In this document: positions 50,272-64,000 of the stretch, in pieces
Position numbering within the stretch: the stretch's first letter is position 1
Layout of the letters: each line of letters begins with the position of its first letter
NCBI GenBank assembly: GCA_948470475.1
Contig: OX419338.1
Coordinates: 8,718,850 to 8,782,849, forward strand
Origin: Galaxea fascicularis
Lineage: Eukaryota; Cnidaria; Anthozoa; Scleractinia; Euphylliidae
Direction of reading: 5' to 3'
DNA: 64,000 nt
Translations under genes and position numbers: made by a program
Notes under the pieces: model-generated
What the model was told of the DNA's origin: nothing
The model's input: only the letters and a program-made list of their open reading frames with translations
Database searches by the model: none

Positions 50272-53200
50272 TAGCTCCCACACTTGGCACCACTCTCTAG
50301 CTCCCACACTTGGCACCACTCTCTAGCTCCCACACTTGGCACCACTCTCTAGCTCCCACACTTGGCACCACTCTCTAGCTCCCACACTTGGCACCACTCT
50401 CTAGCTCCCACACTTGGCACCACTCTCTAGCTCCCACACTTGGCACCACTCTCTAGCTCCCACACTTGGCACCACTCTCTAGCTCCCACACTTGGCACCA
50501 CTCTCTAGCTCCCACACTTGGCACCACTCTCTAGCTCCCACACTTGGCACCACTCTCTAGCTCCCACACTTGGCACCACTCTCTAGCTCCCACACTTGGC
50601 ACCACTCTCTAGCTCCCACACTTGGCACCACTCTCTAGCTCCCACACTTGGCACCACTCTCTAGCTCCCACACTTGGCACCACTCTCTAGCTCCCACACT
50701 TGGCACCACTCTCTAGCTCCCACACTTGGCACCACTCTCTAGCTCCCACACTTGGCACCACTCTCTAGCTCCCACACTTGGCACCACTCTCTAGCTCCCA
50801 CACTTGGCACCACTCTCTAGCTCCCACACTTGGCACCACTCTCTAGCTCCCACACTTGGCACCACTCTCTAGCTCCCACACTTGGCACCACTCTCTAGCT
50901 CCCACACTTGGCACCACTCTCTAGCTCCCACACTTGGCACCACTCTCTAGCTCCCACACTTGGCACCACTCTCTAGCTCCCACACTTGGCACCACTCTCT
51001 AGCTCCCACACTTGGCACCACTCTCTAGCTCCCACACTTGGCACCACTCTCTAGCTCCCACACTTGGCACCACTCTCTAGCTCCCACACTTGGCACCACT
51101 CTCTAGCTCCCACACTTGGCACCACTCTCTAGCTCCCACACTTGGCACCACTCTCTAGCTCCCACACTTGGCACCACTCTCTAGCTCCCACACTTGGCAC
51201 CACTCTCTAGCTCCCACACTTGGCACCACTCTCTAGCTCCCACACTTGGCACCACTCTCTAGCTCCCACACTTGGCACCACTCTCTAGCTCCCACACTTG
51301 GCACCACTCTCTAGCTCCCACACTTGGCACCACTCTCTAGCTCCCACACTTGGCACCACTCTCTAGCTCCCACACTTGGCACCACTCTCTAGCTCCCACA
51401 CTTGGCACCACTCTCTAGCTCCCACACTTGGCACCACTCTCTAGCTCCCACACTTGGCACCACTCTCTAGCTCCCACACTTGGCACCACTCTCTAGCTCC
51501 CACACTTGGCACCACTCTCTAGCTCCCACACTTGGCACCACTCTCTAGCTCCCACACTTGGCACCACTCTCTAGCTCCCACACTTGGCACCACTCTCTAG
51601 CTCCCACACTTGGCACCACTCTCTAGCTCCCACACTTGGCACCACTCTCTAGCTCCCACACTTGGCACCACTCTCTAGCTCCCACACTTGGCACCACTCT
51701 CTAGCTCCCACACTTGGCACCACTCTCTAGCTCCCACACTTGGCACCACTCTCTAGCTCCCACACTTGGCACCACTCTCTAGCTCCCACACTTGGCACCA
51801 CTCTCTAGCTCCCACACTTGGCACCACTCTCTAGCTCCCACACTTGGCACCACTCTCTAGCTCCCACACTTGGCACCACTCTCTAGCTCCCACACTTGGC
51901 ACCACTCTCTAGCTCCCACACTTGGCACCACTCTCTAGCTCCCACACTTGGCACCACTCTCTAGCTCCCACACTTGGCACCACTCTCTAGCTCCCACACT
52001 TGGCACCACTCTCTAGCTCCCACACTTGGCACCACTCTCTAGCTCCCACACTTGGCACCACTCTCTAGCTCCCACACTTGGCACCACTCTCTAGCTCCCA
52101 CACTTGGCACCACTCTCTAGCTCCCACACTTGGCACCACTCTCTAGCTCCCACACTTGGCACCACTCTCTAGCTCCCACACTTGGCACCACTCTCTAGCT
52201 CCCACACTTGGCACCACTCTCTAGCTCCCACACTTGGCACCACTCTCTAGCTCCCACACTTGGCACCACTCTCTAGCTCCCACACTTGGCACCACTCTCT
52301 AGCTCCCACACTTGGCACCACTCTCTAGCTCCCACACTTGGCACCACTCTCTAGCTCCCACACTTGGCACCACTCTCTAGCTCCCACACTTGGCACCACT
52401 CTCTAGCTCCCACACTTGGCACCACTCTCTAGCTCCCACACTTGGCACCACTCTCTAGCTCCCACACTTGGCACCACTCTCTAGCTCCCACACTTGGCAC
52501 CACTCTCTAGCTCCCACACTTGGCACCACTCTCTAGCTCCCACACTTGGCACCACTCTCTAGCTCCCACACTTGGCACCACTCTCTAGCTCCCACACTTG
52601 GCACCACTCTCTAGCTCCCACACTTGGCACCACTCTCTAGCTCCCACACTTGGCACCACTCTCTAGCTCCCACACTTGGCACCACTCTCTAGCTCCCACA
52701 CTTGGCACCACTCTCTAGCTCCCACACTTGGCACCACTCTCTAGCTCCCACACTTGGCACCACTCTCTAGCTCCCACACTTGGCACCACTCTCTAGCTCC
52801 CACACTTGGCACCACTCTCTAGCTCCCACACTTGGCACCACTCTCTAGCTCCCACACTTGGCACCACTCTCTAGCTCCCACACTTGGCACCACTCTCTAG
52901 CTCCCACACTTGGCACCACTCTCTAGCTCCCACACTTGGCACCACTCTCTAGCTCCCACACTTGGCACCACTCTCTAGCTCCCACACTTGGCACCACTCT
53001 CTAGCTCCCACACTTGGCACCACTCTCTAGCTCCCACACTTGGCACCACTCTCTAGCTCCCACACTTGGCACCACTCTCTAGCTCCCACACTTGGCACCA
53101 CTCTCTAGCTCCCACACTTGGCACCACTCTCTAGCTCCCACACTTGGCACCACTCTCTAGCTCCCACACTTGGCACCACTCTCTAGCTCCCACACTTGGC

Positions 53201-56200
53201 ACCACTCTCTAGCTCCCACACTTGGCACCACTCTCTAGCTCCCACACTTGGCACCACTCTCTAGCTCCCACACTTGGCACCACTCTCTAGCTCCCACACT
53301 TGGCACCACTCTCTAGCTCCCACACTTGGCACCACTCTCTAGCTCCCACACTTGGCACCACTCTCTAGCTCCCACACTTGGCACCACTCTCTAGCTCCCA
53401 CACTTGGCACCACTCTCTAGCTCCCACACTTGGCACCACTCTCTAGCTCCCACACTTGGCACCACTCTCTAGCTCCCACACTTGGCACCACTCTCTAGCT
53501 CCCACACTTGGCACCACTCTCTAGCTCCCACACTTGGCACCACTCTCTAGCTCCCACACTTGGCACCACTCTCTAGCTCCCACACTTGGCACCACTCTCT
53601 AGCTCCCACACTTGGCACCACTCTCTAGCTCCCACACTTGGCACCACTCTCTAGCTCCCACACTTGGCACCACTCTCTAGCTCCCACACTTGGCACCACT
53701 CTCTAGCTCCCACACTTGGCACCACTCTCTAGCTCCCACACTTGGCACCACTCTCTAGCTCCCACACTTGGCACCACTCTCTAGCTCCCACACTTGGCAC
53801 CACTCTCTAGCTCCCACACTTGGCACCACTCTCTAGCTCCCACACTTGGCACCACTCTCTAGCTCCCACACTTGGCACCACTCTCTAGCTCCCACACTTG
53901 GCACCACTCTCTAGCTCCCACACTTGGCACCACTCTCTAGCTCCCACACTTGGCACCACTCTCTAGCTCCCACACTTGGCACCACTCTCTAGCTCCCACA
54001 CTTGGCACCACTCTCTAGCTCCCACACTTGGCACCACTCTCTAGCTCCCACACTTGGCACCACTCTCTAGCTCCCACACTTGGCACCACTCTCTAGCTCC
54101 CACACTTGGCACCACTCTCTAGCTCCCACACTTGGCACCACTCTCTAGCTCCCACACTTGGCACCACTCTCTAGCTCCCACACTTGGCACCACTCTCTAG
54201 CTCCCACACTTGGCACCACTCTCTAGCTCCCACACTTGGCACCACTCTCTAGCTCCCACACTTGGCACCACTCTCTAGCTCCCACACTTGGCACCACTCT
54301 CTAGCTCCCACACTTGGCACCACTCTCTAGCTCCCACACTTGGCACCACTCTCTAGCTCCCACACTTGGCACCACTCTCTAGCTCCCACACTTGGCACCA
54401 CTCTCTAGCTCCCACACTTGGCACCACTCTCTAGCTCCCACACTTGGCACCACTCTCTAGCTCCCACACTTGGCACCACTCTCTAGCTCCCACACTTGGC
54501 ACCACTCTCTAGCTCCCACACTTGGCACCACTCTCTAGCTCCCACACTTGGCACCACTCTCTAGCTCCCACACTTGGCACCACTCTCTAGCTCCCACACT
54601 TGGCACCACTCTCTAGCTCCCACACTTGGCACCACTCTCTAGCTCCCACACTTGGCACCACTCTCTAGCTCCCACACTTGGCACCACTCTCTAGCTCCCA
54701 CACTTGGCACCACTCTCTAGCTCCCACACTTGGCACCACTCTCTAGCTCCCACACTTGGCACCACTCTCTAGCTCCCACACTTGGCACCACTCTCTAGCT
54801 CCCACACTTGGCACCACTCTCTAGCTCCCACACTTGGCACCACTCTCTAGCTCCCACACTTGGCACCACTCTCTAGCTCCCACACTTGGCACCACTCTCT
54901 AGCTCCCACACTTGGCACCACTCTCTAGCTCCCACACTTGGCACCACTCTCTAGCTCCCACACTTGGCACCACTCTCTAGCTCCCACACTTGGCACCACT
55001 CTCTAGCTCCCACACTTGGCACCACTCTCTAGCTCCCACACTTGGCACCACTCTCTAGCTCCCACACTTGGCACCACTCTCTAGCTCCCACACTTGGCAC
55101 CACTCTCTAGCTCCCACACTTGGCACCACTCTCTAGCTCCCACACTTGGCACCACTCTCTAGCTCCCACACTTGGCACCACTCTCTAGCTCCCACACTTG
55201 GCACCACTCTCTAGCTCCCACACTTGGCACCACTCTCTAGCTCCCACACTTGGCACCACTCTCTAGCTCCCACACTTGGCACCACTCTCTAGCTCCCACA
55301 CTTGGCACCACTCTCTAGCTCCCACACTTGGCACCACTCTCTAGCTCCCACACTTGGCACCACTCTCTAGCTCCCACACTTGGCACCACTCTCTAGCTCC
55401 CACACTTGGCACCACTCTCTAGCTCCCACACTTGGCACCACTCTCTAGCTCCCACACTTGGCACCACTCTCTAGCTCCCACACTTGGCACCACTCTCTAG
55501 CTCCCACACTTGGCACCACTCTCTAGCTCCCACACTTGGCACCACTCTCTAGCTCCCACACTTGGCACCACTCTCTAGCTCCCACACTTGGCACCACTCT
55601 CTAGCTCCCACACTTGGCACCACTCTCTAGCTCCCACACTTGGCACCACTCTCTAGCTCCCACACTTGGCACCACTCTCTAGCTCCCACACTTGGCACCA
55701 CTCTCTAGCTCCCACACTTGGCACCACTCTCTAGCTCCCACACTTGGCACCACTCTCTAGCTCCCACACTTGGCACCACTCTCTAGCTCCCACACTTGGC
55801 ACCACTCTCTAGCTCCCACACTTGGCACCACTCTCTAGCTCCCACACTTGGCACCACTCTCTAGCTCCCACACTTGGCACCACTCTCTAGCTCCCACACT
55901 TGGCACCACTCTCTAGCTCCCACACTTGGCACCACTCTCTAGCTCCCACACTTGGCACCACTCTCTAGCTCCCACACTTGGCACCACTCTCTAGCTCCCA
56001 CACTTGGCACCACTCTCTAGCTCCCACACTTGGCACCACTCTCTAGCTCCCACACTTGGCACCACTCTCTAGCTCCCACACTTGGCACCACTCTCTAGCT
56101 CCCACACTTGGCACCACTCTCTAGCTCCCACACTTGGCACCACTCTCTAGCTCCCACACTTGGCACCACTCTCTAGCTCCCACACTTGGCACCACTCTCT

Positions 56201-57489
56201 AGCTCCCACACTTGGCACCACTCTCTAGCTCCCACACTTGGCACCACTCTCTAGCTCCCACACTTGGCACCACTCTCTAGCTCCCACACTTGGCACCACT
56301 CTCTAGCTCCCACACTTGGCACCACTCTCTAGCTCCCACACTTGGCACCACTCTCTAGCTCCCACACTTGGCACCACTCTCTAGCTCCCACACTTGGCAC
56401 CACTCTCTAGCTCCCACACTTGGCACCACTCTCTAGCTCCCACACTTGGCACCACTCTCTAGCTCCCACACTTGGCACCACTCTCTAGCTCCCACACTTG
56501 GCACCACTCTCTAGCTCCCACACTTGGCACCACTCTCTAGCTCCCACACTTGGCACCACTCTCTAGCTCCCACACTTGGCACCACTCTCTAGCTCCCACA
56601 CTTGGCACCACTCTCTAGCTCCCACACTTGGCACCACTCTCTAGCTCCCACACTTGGCACCACTCTCTAGCTCCCACACTTGGCACCACTCTCTAGCTCC
56701 CACACTTGGCACCACTCTCTAGCTCCCACACTTGGCACCACTCTCTAGCTCCCACACTTGGCACCACTCTCTAGCTCCCACACTTGGCACCACTCTCTAG
56801 CTCCCACACTTGGCACCACTCTCTAGCTCCCACACTTGGCACCACTCTCTAGCTCCCACACTTGGCACCACTCTCTAGCTCCCACACTTGGCACCACTCT
56901 CTAGCTCCCACACTTGGCACCACTCTCTAGCTCCCACACTTGGCACCACTCTCTAGCTCCCACACTTGGCACCACTCTCTAGCTCCCACACTTGGCACCA
57001 CTCTCTAGCTCCCACACTTGGCACCACTCTCTAGCTCCCACACTTGGCACCACTCTCTAGCTCCCACACTTGGCACCACTCTCTAGCTCCCACACTTGGC
57101 ACCACTCTCTAGCTCCCACACTTGGCACCACTCTCTAGCTCCCACACTTGGCACCACTCTCTAGCTCCCACACTTGGCACCACTCTCTAGCTCCCACACT
57201 TGGCACCACTCTCTAGCTCCCACACTTGGCACCACTCTCTAGCTCCCACACTTGGCACCACTCTCTAGCTCCCACACTTGGCACCACTCTCTAGCTCCCA
57301 CACTTGGCACCACTCTCTAGCTCCCACACTTGGCACCACTCTCTAGCTCCCACACTTGGCACCACTCTCTAGCTCCCACACTTGGCACCACTCTCTAGCT
57401 CCCACACTTGGCACCACTCTCTAGCTCCCACACTTGGCACCACTCTCTAGCTCCCACACTTGGCACCACTCTCTAGCTCCCACACTTGG
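50272..57489. repeat. 26-bp satellite array, about 277.6 copies, apparently invariant
   Basis: The unit is TAGCTCCCACACTTGG then CACCACTCTC. Every 780 bases (30 units) the phase is unchanged across the array and I saw no substitution, so 7218 bases hold 277 full units plus the first 16 bases of another. It contains TAG in all frames of both strands (CTAG is palindromic), hence no ORF. The left junction is ACAAACGGGG and the right junction is ATGTGTGTGTATACACACG. Confidence 0.97.
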
Positions 57490-60417
57490 ATGTGTGTGTA
57501 TACACACGAAACAAGTGTGTGTTATGCATACTGACTGGCCATTCTTTAATTACATTATAAGAAATGTTAGAGATATAATCGCTTACATTTTTTCAGGCTT
57601 TTTAAATGATGGCCTGAGAAAATGGCTTGCATTCTCTTTTCTACTGTTTAAGTAGTGTTTGCACGTGTTTTTATTACGTACATTTTTTTTTTAGTTTTTT
57701 TCCATTGACTGGTAAAATGTTTGTTACTAGTTTTAGGATGATATTTAAATGCGAGTTACTTGCGCAAATGGTATTGCGGTCGAAAGTAATTTGATAGCAA
57801 CCAGGGATGCATTGCGTTTTGCAATTTCTTTCCGGATGTTGGATATTTTTTCTTGCAGTTGTTATGAATTTCATTTAATTTTGTTACGTTTCTACGGTCT
57901 ACTAAGTCTTTGTTCATCAACGGAACCCGTAGACGGGAAGGCGTGTTTGATCGAAACTGTAATAAGTTTACATGCTTGTATAGTTTCCATGCCCTGACAG
58001 TTTTTCTTATTCTCTTGACGTAGCTTGCTGATGCAACTCAATGTGTGTTTGTAGAGTTGCAAACATAGTGAATACAACATCTCGTTTGTTTCTCCATCTG
58101 GTGGAACATTCTTCTGGTGTTTTTAATTGATAAGTACAAGGGTGGACTATTTTGAAAATCAGCTACCAATTATTCTTTAATGCACATTGCCGTGACGTGC
58201 CTGAGCCTCCTTAAACTGATTGTTCAACCTGAAAATCGAAAATAGACGTTTTAGTAATGAACAGATTTATTACGCGACAACTGGTTACTTTAATTTCAAA
58301 ATTAAAGACTACTTCTGTAAACAAGAAATTCGGTTTTCACTGCCGAAAATATGTAAATGTTAACCTGAATTACGATCGTAGGTATTATTTGCCATCGAAT
58401 CACATTATTTGAACACAATGACAAGTATAAAAGATACAATGATTATGAAACTGAAATTGCTTGCTAAACCTTTACAGCGCTATTGCTTAGAACTCCCGAA
58501 AAGCTATCTTAATAAACTCCCTGGTTCTGGAGTAGCTTAATCTCACGATCATGGAACTTTCTCTCTAGACCTTGGGTTGGCAAGGGCTGTAATGAACGGT
58601 CAATCTTTAGTAAGATCAATTTCAACAGCTGCGATGTATTGTTCCCTGGTATTCACAGGAGATGTTGCTGGGTTCGGTTCTTACAATCGCAACCATGGCC
58701 CGTCATGAAATTGACGGGTCTTGAAATAATTGACATATGAAGAGGGAAAAATATAACTTCAGAAACTTTTGATGAGGCATAACTCACTAAAGTGAAAAAA
58801 TAAAACCCGGCATAACGACTGACATAAAGCAACTGTCCATCTGACAAGGATTGAACAAACAAAAAGTGAATTATTTGAGTAGATTTAGATAATTTAAGAT
58901 GGGAAAGCATTCCCTGATAAATGCATCCAGTAGTTCCTATTCTCTGGAGTATTTCTGTTGTTGTTAATATTCAGTTTTCTTAAGTTACGTTGCAGGGTCA
59001 TCAAAATAACCGCTATGGACAATTGTTACAGCAACTATTTGTAAGCAAAAGAGCACGAATCTTGCTTCTCTTAATTTCCTAAACTTCCAGCACATAACTT
59101 AAAAATTATGGTGGGTTTCTCTAAAAAATTTATTAACAAAAAAGGTTGTGAATCACTCGAAATGATGCTCCTTAAAGATGAATTGTTTAAACTAATTGTT
59201 TAATTTTCGAGTAGGATTTACTTTTTTATTTCGGTTTTCGTTTTAACTGGAAACTTGAAAGCTCTTTACACAGAGTTTTTTCTGCAACAAACCGTTTCGA
59301 AAATAACAGTCGTTTCATTTCCATAGAATATGACACTTGTTAATGTTAGTTCGGCTGAAGCAATTGTCTTTTAAATTCTCGTGAAATTTGGTGCGTAAGA
59401 CGATGGTAAGAAATACCTATATTTGTTGAGGTAGACCGCTTTTTCAAATGATTTTACTTAGTTTTCGTCAAGGTAATCAAGTGACCACGACTTTCCTCTA
59501 TTTCTCCGTGAAATCGAGCAGATTGGAATTTCTCAGAAATGTTAGAATTTACACCAATTAATACACCGTTTTCTGTGTAAAAGTACCAGTTCTGATTTTT
59601 TTAAGTCATTAGAAACGGCGTTTGACGCTTGTGTTTGATAAAACACAAGGGAATTTGGAAATATAGAGCAGCCCCGAAACAAAGTTGAGTCTGACTGTGT
59701 TGTTTTTTGTTGTTTTTATGTTCATGGAAATCTTTTGCAATTATCCTTAGGTTTTTCAATGAAAGGTTGATAGGCATCCGACTTTTTAATAAATAGATGT
59801 TTGCAGAGACAAAAGAGATAATACATCCTCACGGGAACCAAAAATTCCACTTTAGTCTTCTTTTGAATTGCAAACGATGAGGCAGGAGTGGTTGACGTTC
59901 ACCTTTTGCCTTAATTAATGTTCCCTGTAGTATTCTCAGGAAATTGGCTTCCACAAAAAGGACAATTACGAACTGGAAACAATTCAAGATCGAACCGTCG
60001 TTAGAAATGACAATAAAATAATTCCAAGTGCTTTGTATGGGTTCATCTCAAAGTCGTGGAACTTTTTTCCGTATTTTAGTCGTTATTCATGCAACGAAAC
60101 AGATCTAGGAGGCAAAATATACTTGTTTGTATGAGGTGCTCGGTTTTCGAAAACGAAGAGGACACTCCAGGGAAGAAATAGAGAATCTGTGGCATATTGT
60201 GACATAAGCAACAAACGCTCACTAGAACTCTTCGTCTAGCGATGAAGTTGCTGACAGTTGATTGCATCATTAACCGGCGTGTTCTGATGCTACGAATCAT
60301 ATGTTGAATTAAACAAACTGAGTTTTCGTTGACTTCACCGACCACGTTGTTGTCTGTCATATTTGATAACAAGCTGTCCGAGAGGAGACTGGGAATATTG
60401 ACTGCCGCAAACAACGA
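57490..60417. other. No supported gene
   Basis: AT-rich, with short open frames on both strands that carry no recognisable domain or convincing splice pattern. A short TGTGTGTGTATACACACG palindrome directly follows the satellite. Confidence 0.45.
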
Positions 60418-61555
60418 TGTTTTATAAATGGTTCTCTCTCTAGGGACCATTTTCTTACTTGTGGTATACCTCAAGGTACAATTCTGGGTCCACTCCTCTT
60501 TATAATATATAAACGACTTACCTAACTGTCTATCAAATTCTGAACCTTGATTGTATGCTGATGACACACATAACCTTTGCTAGTAATAACATCCAAAATC
60601 TTAATGCTGTTTTGAATAAGGCTCTTGCTAAAGTTGATAAATGGCTAACTGCTAACAAGCTCACTCTTAAACGCATCTAAAACTGAGTTTATCTTGATCG
60701 GGTCAAGGCAAAGGCTAAGCACCTTTCACAATCCTCCTTCACTTATGATTGACGGTGCACCTATAACTCAAGTTACTTCTATGAAATCTCTAGGTGTTCA
60801 CATTAACCAGACATTATCCTGGAATGTTCATGTTGAGAATTTATGTAAGAAAATCGCGTCTGGTATCTCCGATCTATTTTCATGTCCTTAGTACAGCCTC
60901 ACTGTGATTACTGCAATTCTGTGTGGGGATGTTGCGGTAAAACCCTAGCCAATAAACTTCAAAATCGCGCTGCGCGCATACTCACTTACTCGAACTATGA
61001 TGTCAACGCTGAAAACCTTATCCAAAAACTTGGGATGGATAAAACTTGATTGTCAACGAACTATCAATAAGGCTGTGATGGTATATAAGTCGCTTAATGG
61101 TCTAACTCCAGATTATCTTAGTTCCAAGTTTGTTGACCGTAGTAGCGTCTCCAGTTACTCCTTAAGAGACACAGAGGGCAAACTAGCTATTCCACAGCCA
61201 CACACAAACTATATGAAAAATAGCTTCAGCTACTCTGGAGCAGTTCTTTGGAATAGTTTACCAATCGAGTTGCGGCAGGCTGACTCCCTTAGAGCGTTAC
61301 GGGCTGGCTGCGAGCGTCTCTTTTCATCAACTTAAAATTTAGAATTTTTTTACACACGGCACTCATGTAAAGCAGACTTTATTTTGTCATTTAATACTAT
61401 AGTTATATTTATTTGATAATTAGAGTAATTTTAGAATAATGTAGTTTTAATCGTTGCATAATTTGCAATACTTCTGTAAATAAGTAGGTTTTTATAATTG
61501 ACTGATGAGTTTACCGTGTATAAATAAAGTTATCCTATCCTATCCTACGGTGGAC
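60418..61555 (+). pseudogene. CR1-like LINE, 5'-truncated and decayed, with (TATCC)n tail
   Basis: Readable pieces in order: NGSLSRDHFLTCGIPQGTIL and GPLLFII (RT), a damaged YADD region followed by DTHITFASNNIQNLNAVLN, WLTANKLTLK, IGSRQRLSTFHNPPSLM, SLGVHINQTLSWNVHVENL, INKAVMVYKSLNGLTPDYLS and VLWNSLPIELRQADSLRA. They fall in several frames with stops. After the coding end at 61335 comes a 3' UTR and TATCC repeats at about 61538-61553. Confidence 0.82.
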
Positions 61556-62440
61556 GGAGATAAAATTCGACGTCTGAGTCAAATGCCGTATTTAATTATT
61601 TTAGTGGACTGAAACGGAATTGAGATGGTTCGAAATAAGTTTATTTTCTTTAGACAAGTTCTAAAAATTCTTTTCTAAGTTATGTTTGGTCATCGTATCA
61701 CTATGAAATTTGGCACAGAAATAAAAGAAATATCATAGATTCATTACATGACATTTATTTCAGAAAACCTGTTACCATTGCAACCATATGACGCATTCAG
61801 TTGAGCCCCTAAAATCGAAATCTTTTTATCTTATTTAAAAAACAGGTCGGTGAAATCTTCTCAAACTTCTATATTATATGTTACCAGGAATTACCTTCAA
61901 AATATTTCAATTTAAGAAAATTCTGTAGGGAAGATTAAGAATAAAACTACTTTGATTATTGCTTTCTTAATTTTTCCCTACCTACAGAATTTTTTAAAAG
62001 TCGGACTTTAAACGCAGTCAATTGATCTTAGTTGTTACCGAAAAAATCGAAAAAATCTACCGAGCGAAAGCGGAAATATGAGCGAGTAAAGTTACGAAAC
62101 TTTAAAAATTTCGAGTCGACAAGATTAGCGTTTGAGCATGCGCGACACACGCGTGCTCTTACTTTTTATAGATAGAAATGCCAAAATTATCTGGGCGGCC
62201 TGCACCTCTGATTTCACTGGCAAACGCCATTACCAAATATCTACTGAAGAAAGATTGGCCTTTACTAGCGAAAACTATGACGTCAAACGGTAAACAGTTC
62301 GCTGTTACCCGCAAAATGTTGACCGCCGTTGCACGTGATCAGAGAGTGCAGTTGAAGGTGGCCTGACGTTGTCGCTGGAAGCTCAGCGCGTTTTTCAAAA
62401 TTTGCCTTTGTTTTTGTTTTGCACCGGTTTGATCCGTCTG
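61556..62440. other. No supported gene; one small inverted repeat
   Basis: An inverted pair built on AAAATTCTGTAGGGAA lies at about 61917-61998. The 62-codon frame at 62178-62366 (MPKLSGRPAPLISLANAITK) has no domain I recognise and may be the remnant of the LINE that follows. Confidence 0.4.
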
Positions 62441-63065
62441 TTTTGCTGTATGACAAATCACTGGGCAGCCAAAAATAGGATGTCTTTGAATTTGTCAAAA
62501 ACGTGGGAAATGCGACTGCGTAGTAGAACTGCTAAGTCTGCTCCTCATCCAGTTCCTGGGATTGAGCGGAAAAAGTGGCTGAAACCTTTAGGAATACTTT
62601 CCATGAAGATCCTTGTATCTTGTATCATATTGACAGCTTACTTTCTAGAGCTGCTAGTCGACTGTATATTATTAGGATATGCAAGTATTATGGGTACTCT
62701 AAAGATCAGCTTAACATACTCTTCGATTCTTTGATGATAATGTCACCTATTCTCGTATTGATTAGGAGTGTTGGCCTCTGCCTATCTAGGCAAATATTTA
62801 GATCGGACTAGCGCCTTTGTTCGACGAGCCTATCGTTTTGGTTACACTGGTAAGATCATTTTGATATCTGATGTAATAACGAATAGGGACAGTGATCTTT
62901 TTAAATAGAACTGGTCATGTATTATATAACTTGCTCCCTCCCAAACGTTATAGGGTCCTCAGAGAAAGGGGTCATGACTTTATACTTCCTAAAGTAAAAG
63001 CTGATCGATTCAAACGGGCCTTTGTAAATGTCTTTTTAAATTTATTTCTTAATATCCTTTAACTT
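62441..63065 (+). pseudogene. LINE 3' fragment, frameshifted, with (CTA)n tail
   Basis: Pieces in three frames: NRMSLNLSKTWEMRLR, VPGIERKKWLKPLGI, FHEDPC, SRAASRLYIIRICKYYGYSK, AYLGKYLDRTSAFVRRAYRF, TGHVLYNLLPPKRYRVL and DRFKRAFVNVFLNLF. This is the post-RT region of a LINE different from that at 60418. The 3' UTR ends with (CTA)n at 63182-63200. Confidence 0.78.
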
Positions 63066-63204
63066 AGTTTTTCAATTTTGTTATACATATGTTAGGTTGT
63101 TTTAGCTTAGCTTAATTCGTCATTGATTGTAAAGCCACGCGTATCATTGTTGTGACTGATTTCTTTAACTGAAGACTTCTCTACTACTACTACTACTAGT
63201 ACCA

Positions 63205-64000
63205 CTTAATTACTGGTGGATCTCAATGTTTCCCGAGACGAAGTTGAGGCCGGGAAACAAAATTCACTGTTCCACCCGTGACCAGTCATTAGGTGTTAAA
63301 TGTTGCGGGCCGGGGTTACCGTTCGTGTATCGTTCAAAGAAACAAGTGAAACCAGTGATGTTTACCGAACGCCTTTGGAGGCGCCAGTCATCGTGTAACT
63401 TTAATCCCGCCTTTACGACATGCAACGCAAAATACCGGCCGGTAGAAATAAACGAACTACCTATGTACACTCGAAGCTACTCAGAGTCTTGATAAGAAAT
63501 GGTTTTTGGTCAAACAAAATCGTACGAAGTACACGTCATGTTCATTTATCTCGAAACAATCGAAGCAGCCGGAGATCGTCTACTAACAAGATTCAAGGTC
63601 AATTGCAAATTCTAAAGAAATTTAAGCACTAGCGTTCATTTGATGTTGCAGCCAATAACTCGGAAACGCAACAAACTCCTACTTAATTCAAATTATGACG
63701 GAGTGAGGACTAACCTGCAGAGTCTCAGTCTGATCTTTGTTGTTCAGCAAGAAGGCACCACGCCAAGGATTTCAAATGAGCTTCCACAGTACATGACGGA
63801 AACTGCAAGAACTTATGGCTCTGTCGTATGTATCACCTCTTTTTATACTGTATTGATAAATTCACAACGTACTGTACAATGAAAAAATACTCAGGTTTGC
63901 CAGAGAACTCCACGCAATTAACACCTTAACGCAGCTCTCTTGTCAGAATTTTAACATGTTACTTTCGGAAATTTTTGGCAGTTAAGTGTTAATTTCACAG
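63205..64000. other. Unassigned end of window
   Basis: Around 63225-63300 there is a TGTTTCCCGAGACGAAGTTG-type sequence that looks like a transposon end. Several short open frames follow (for example 63640-63882) without recognisable motifs. Confidence 0.35.

Noticed and set aside
50272..57489. CRISPR array or protein-coding repeat
   Set aside because: There are no spacers between the 26-bp units, and every frame on both strands meets TAG; the context is an animal genome.
60076..60567. 163-codon minus-strand open frame
   Set aside because: Its first part is the antisense shadow of the plus-strand LINE at 60418-61555, and it shows no domain.

Overview
This is animal nuclear DNA, most likely from a cnidarian such as a stony coral. 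It is AT-rich, has spliced genes with long introns, and is crowded with tRNA-derived SINEs, CR1/L2-type LINE remains, fold-back elements and terminal-inverted-repeat (TIR) elements. The coral assignment is an inference from the repeat style and my recollection of coral intergenic repeats; no species can be named. There are no bacterial operons, no CRISPR array and no rRNA genes.

Two host genes can be rebuilt exon by exon, both on the minus strand. (1) A secreted family-29 glycoside hydrolase (alpha-L-fucosidase-like), three exons at 7771-7558, 5485-4883 and 4328-3697. All junctions are GT/AG and in phase, giving 482 residues. (2) A REPS1-like endocytic adaptor (RalBP1-associated EH-domain protein), fifteen phase-compatible exons from 36360 down to 17138, about 965 residues. 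It has one EH domain split over three exons, a proline-rich middle and a C-terminal coiled coil. Its 5' end, including any first EH domain, was not found.

Mobile DNA by region: 0-2.1 kb, a SINE, two 0.13-kb fold-back elements and a 1.36-kb TIR element with a 9-bp target duplication. 6-7.3 kb (inside the hydrolase intron), a 170-bp hairpin and a 26-bp perfect palindrome with 7-bp direct repeats. 8.9-15.5 kb, a LINE scrap, a SINE, nested TIR elements and a nearly complete LINE (1095-residue ORF) whose reverse transcriptase reads YADH instead of YADD. 17-36 kb, the REPS-like gene with repeat-filled introns. 40.4-42.2 kb, a decayed multi-copy gene fragment broken by a LINE tail and TIR elements. 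43.0-49.3 kb, a large inverted-repeat element with TTAA at both ends, holding nested insertions and a 200-N assembly gap flanked by an unmerged contig overlap. 50.27-57.49 kb, a homogeneous 26-bp satellite of about 278 copies. 57.5-64 kb, unannotated DNA plus two decayed LINEs.

The two host genes show no functional link. The rest is a layered record of transposition, and several insertions can be ordered relative to one another from target duplications and empty sites.
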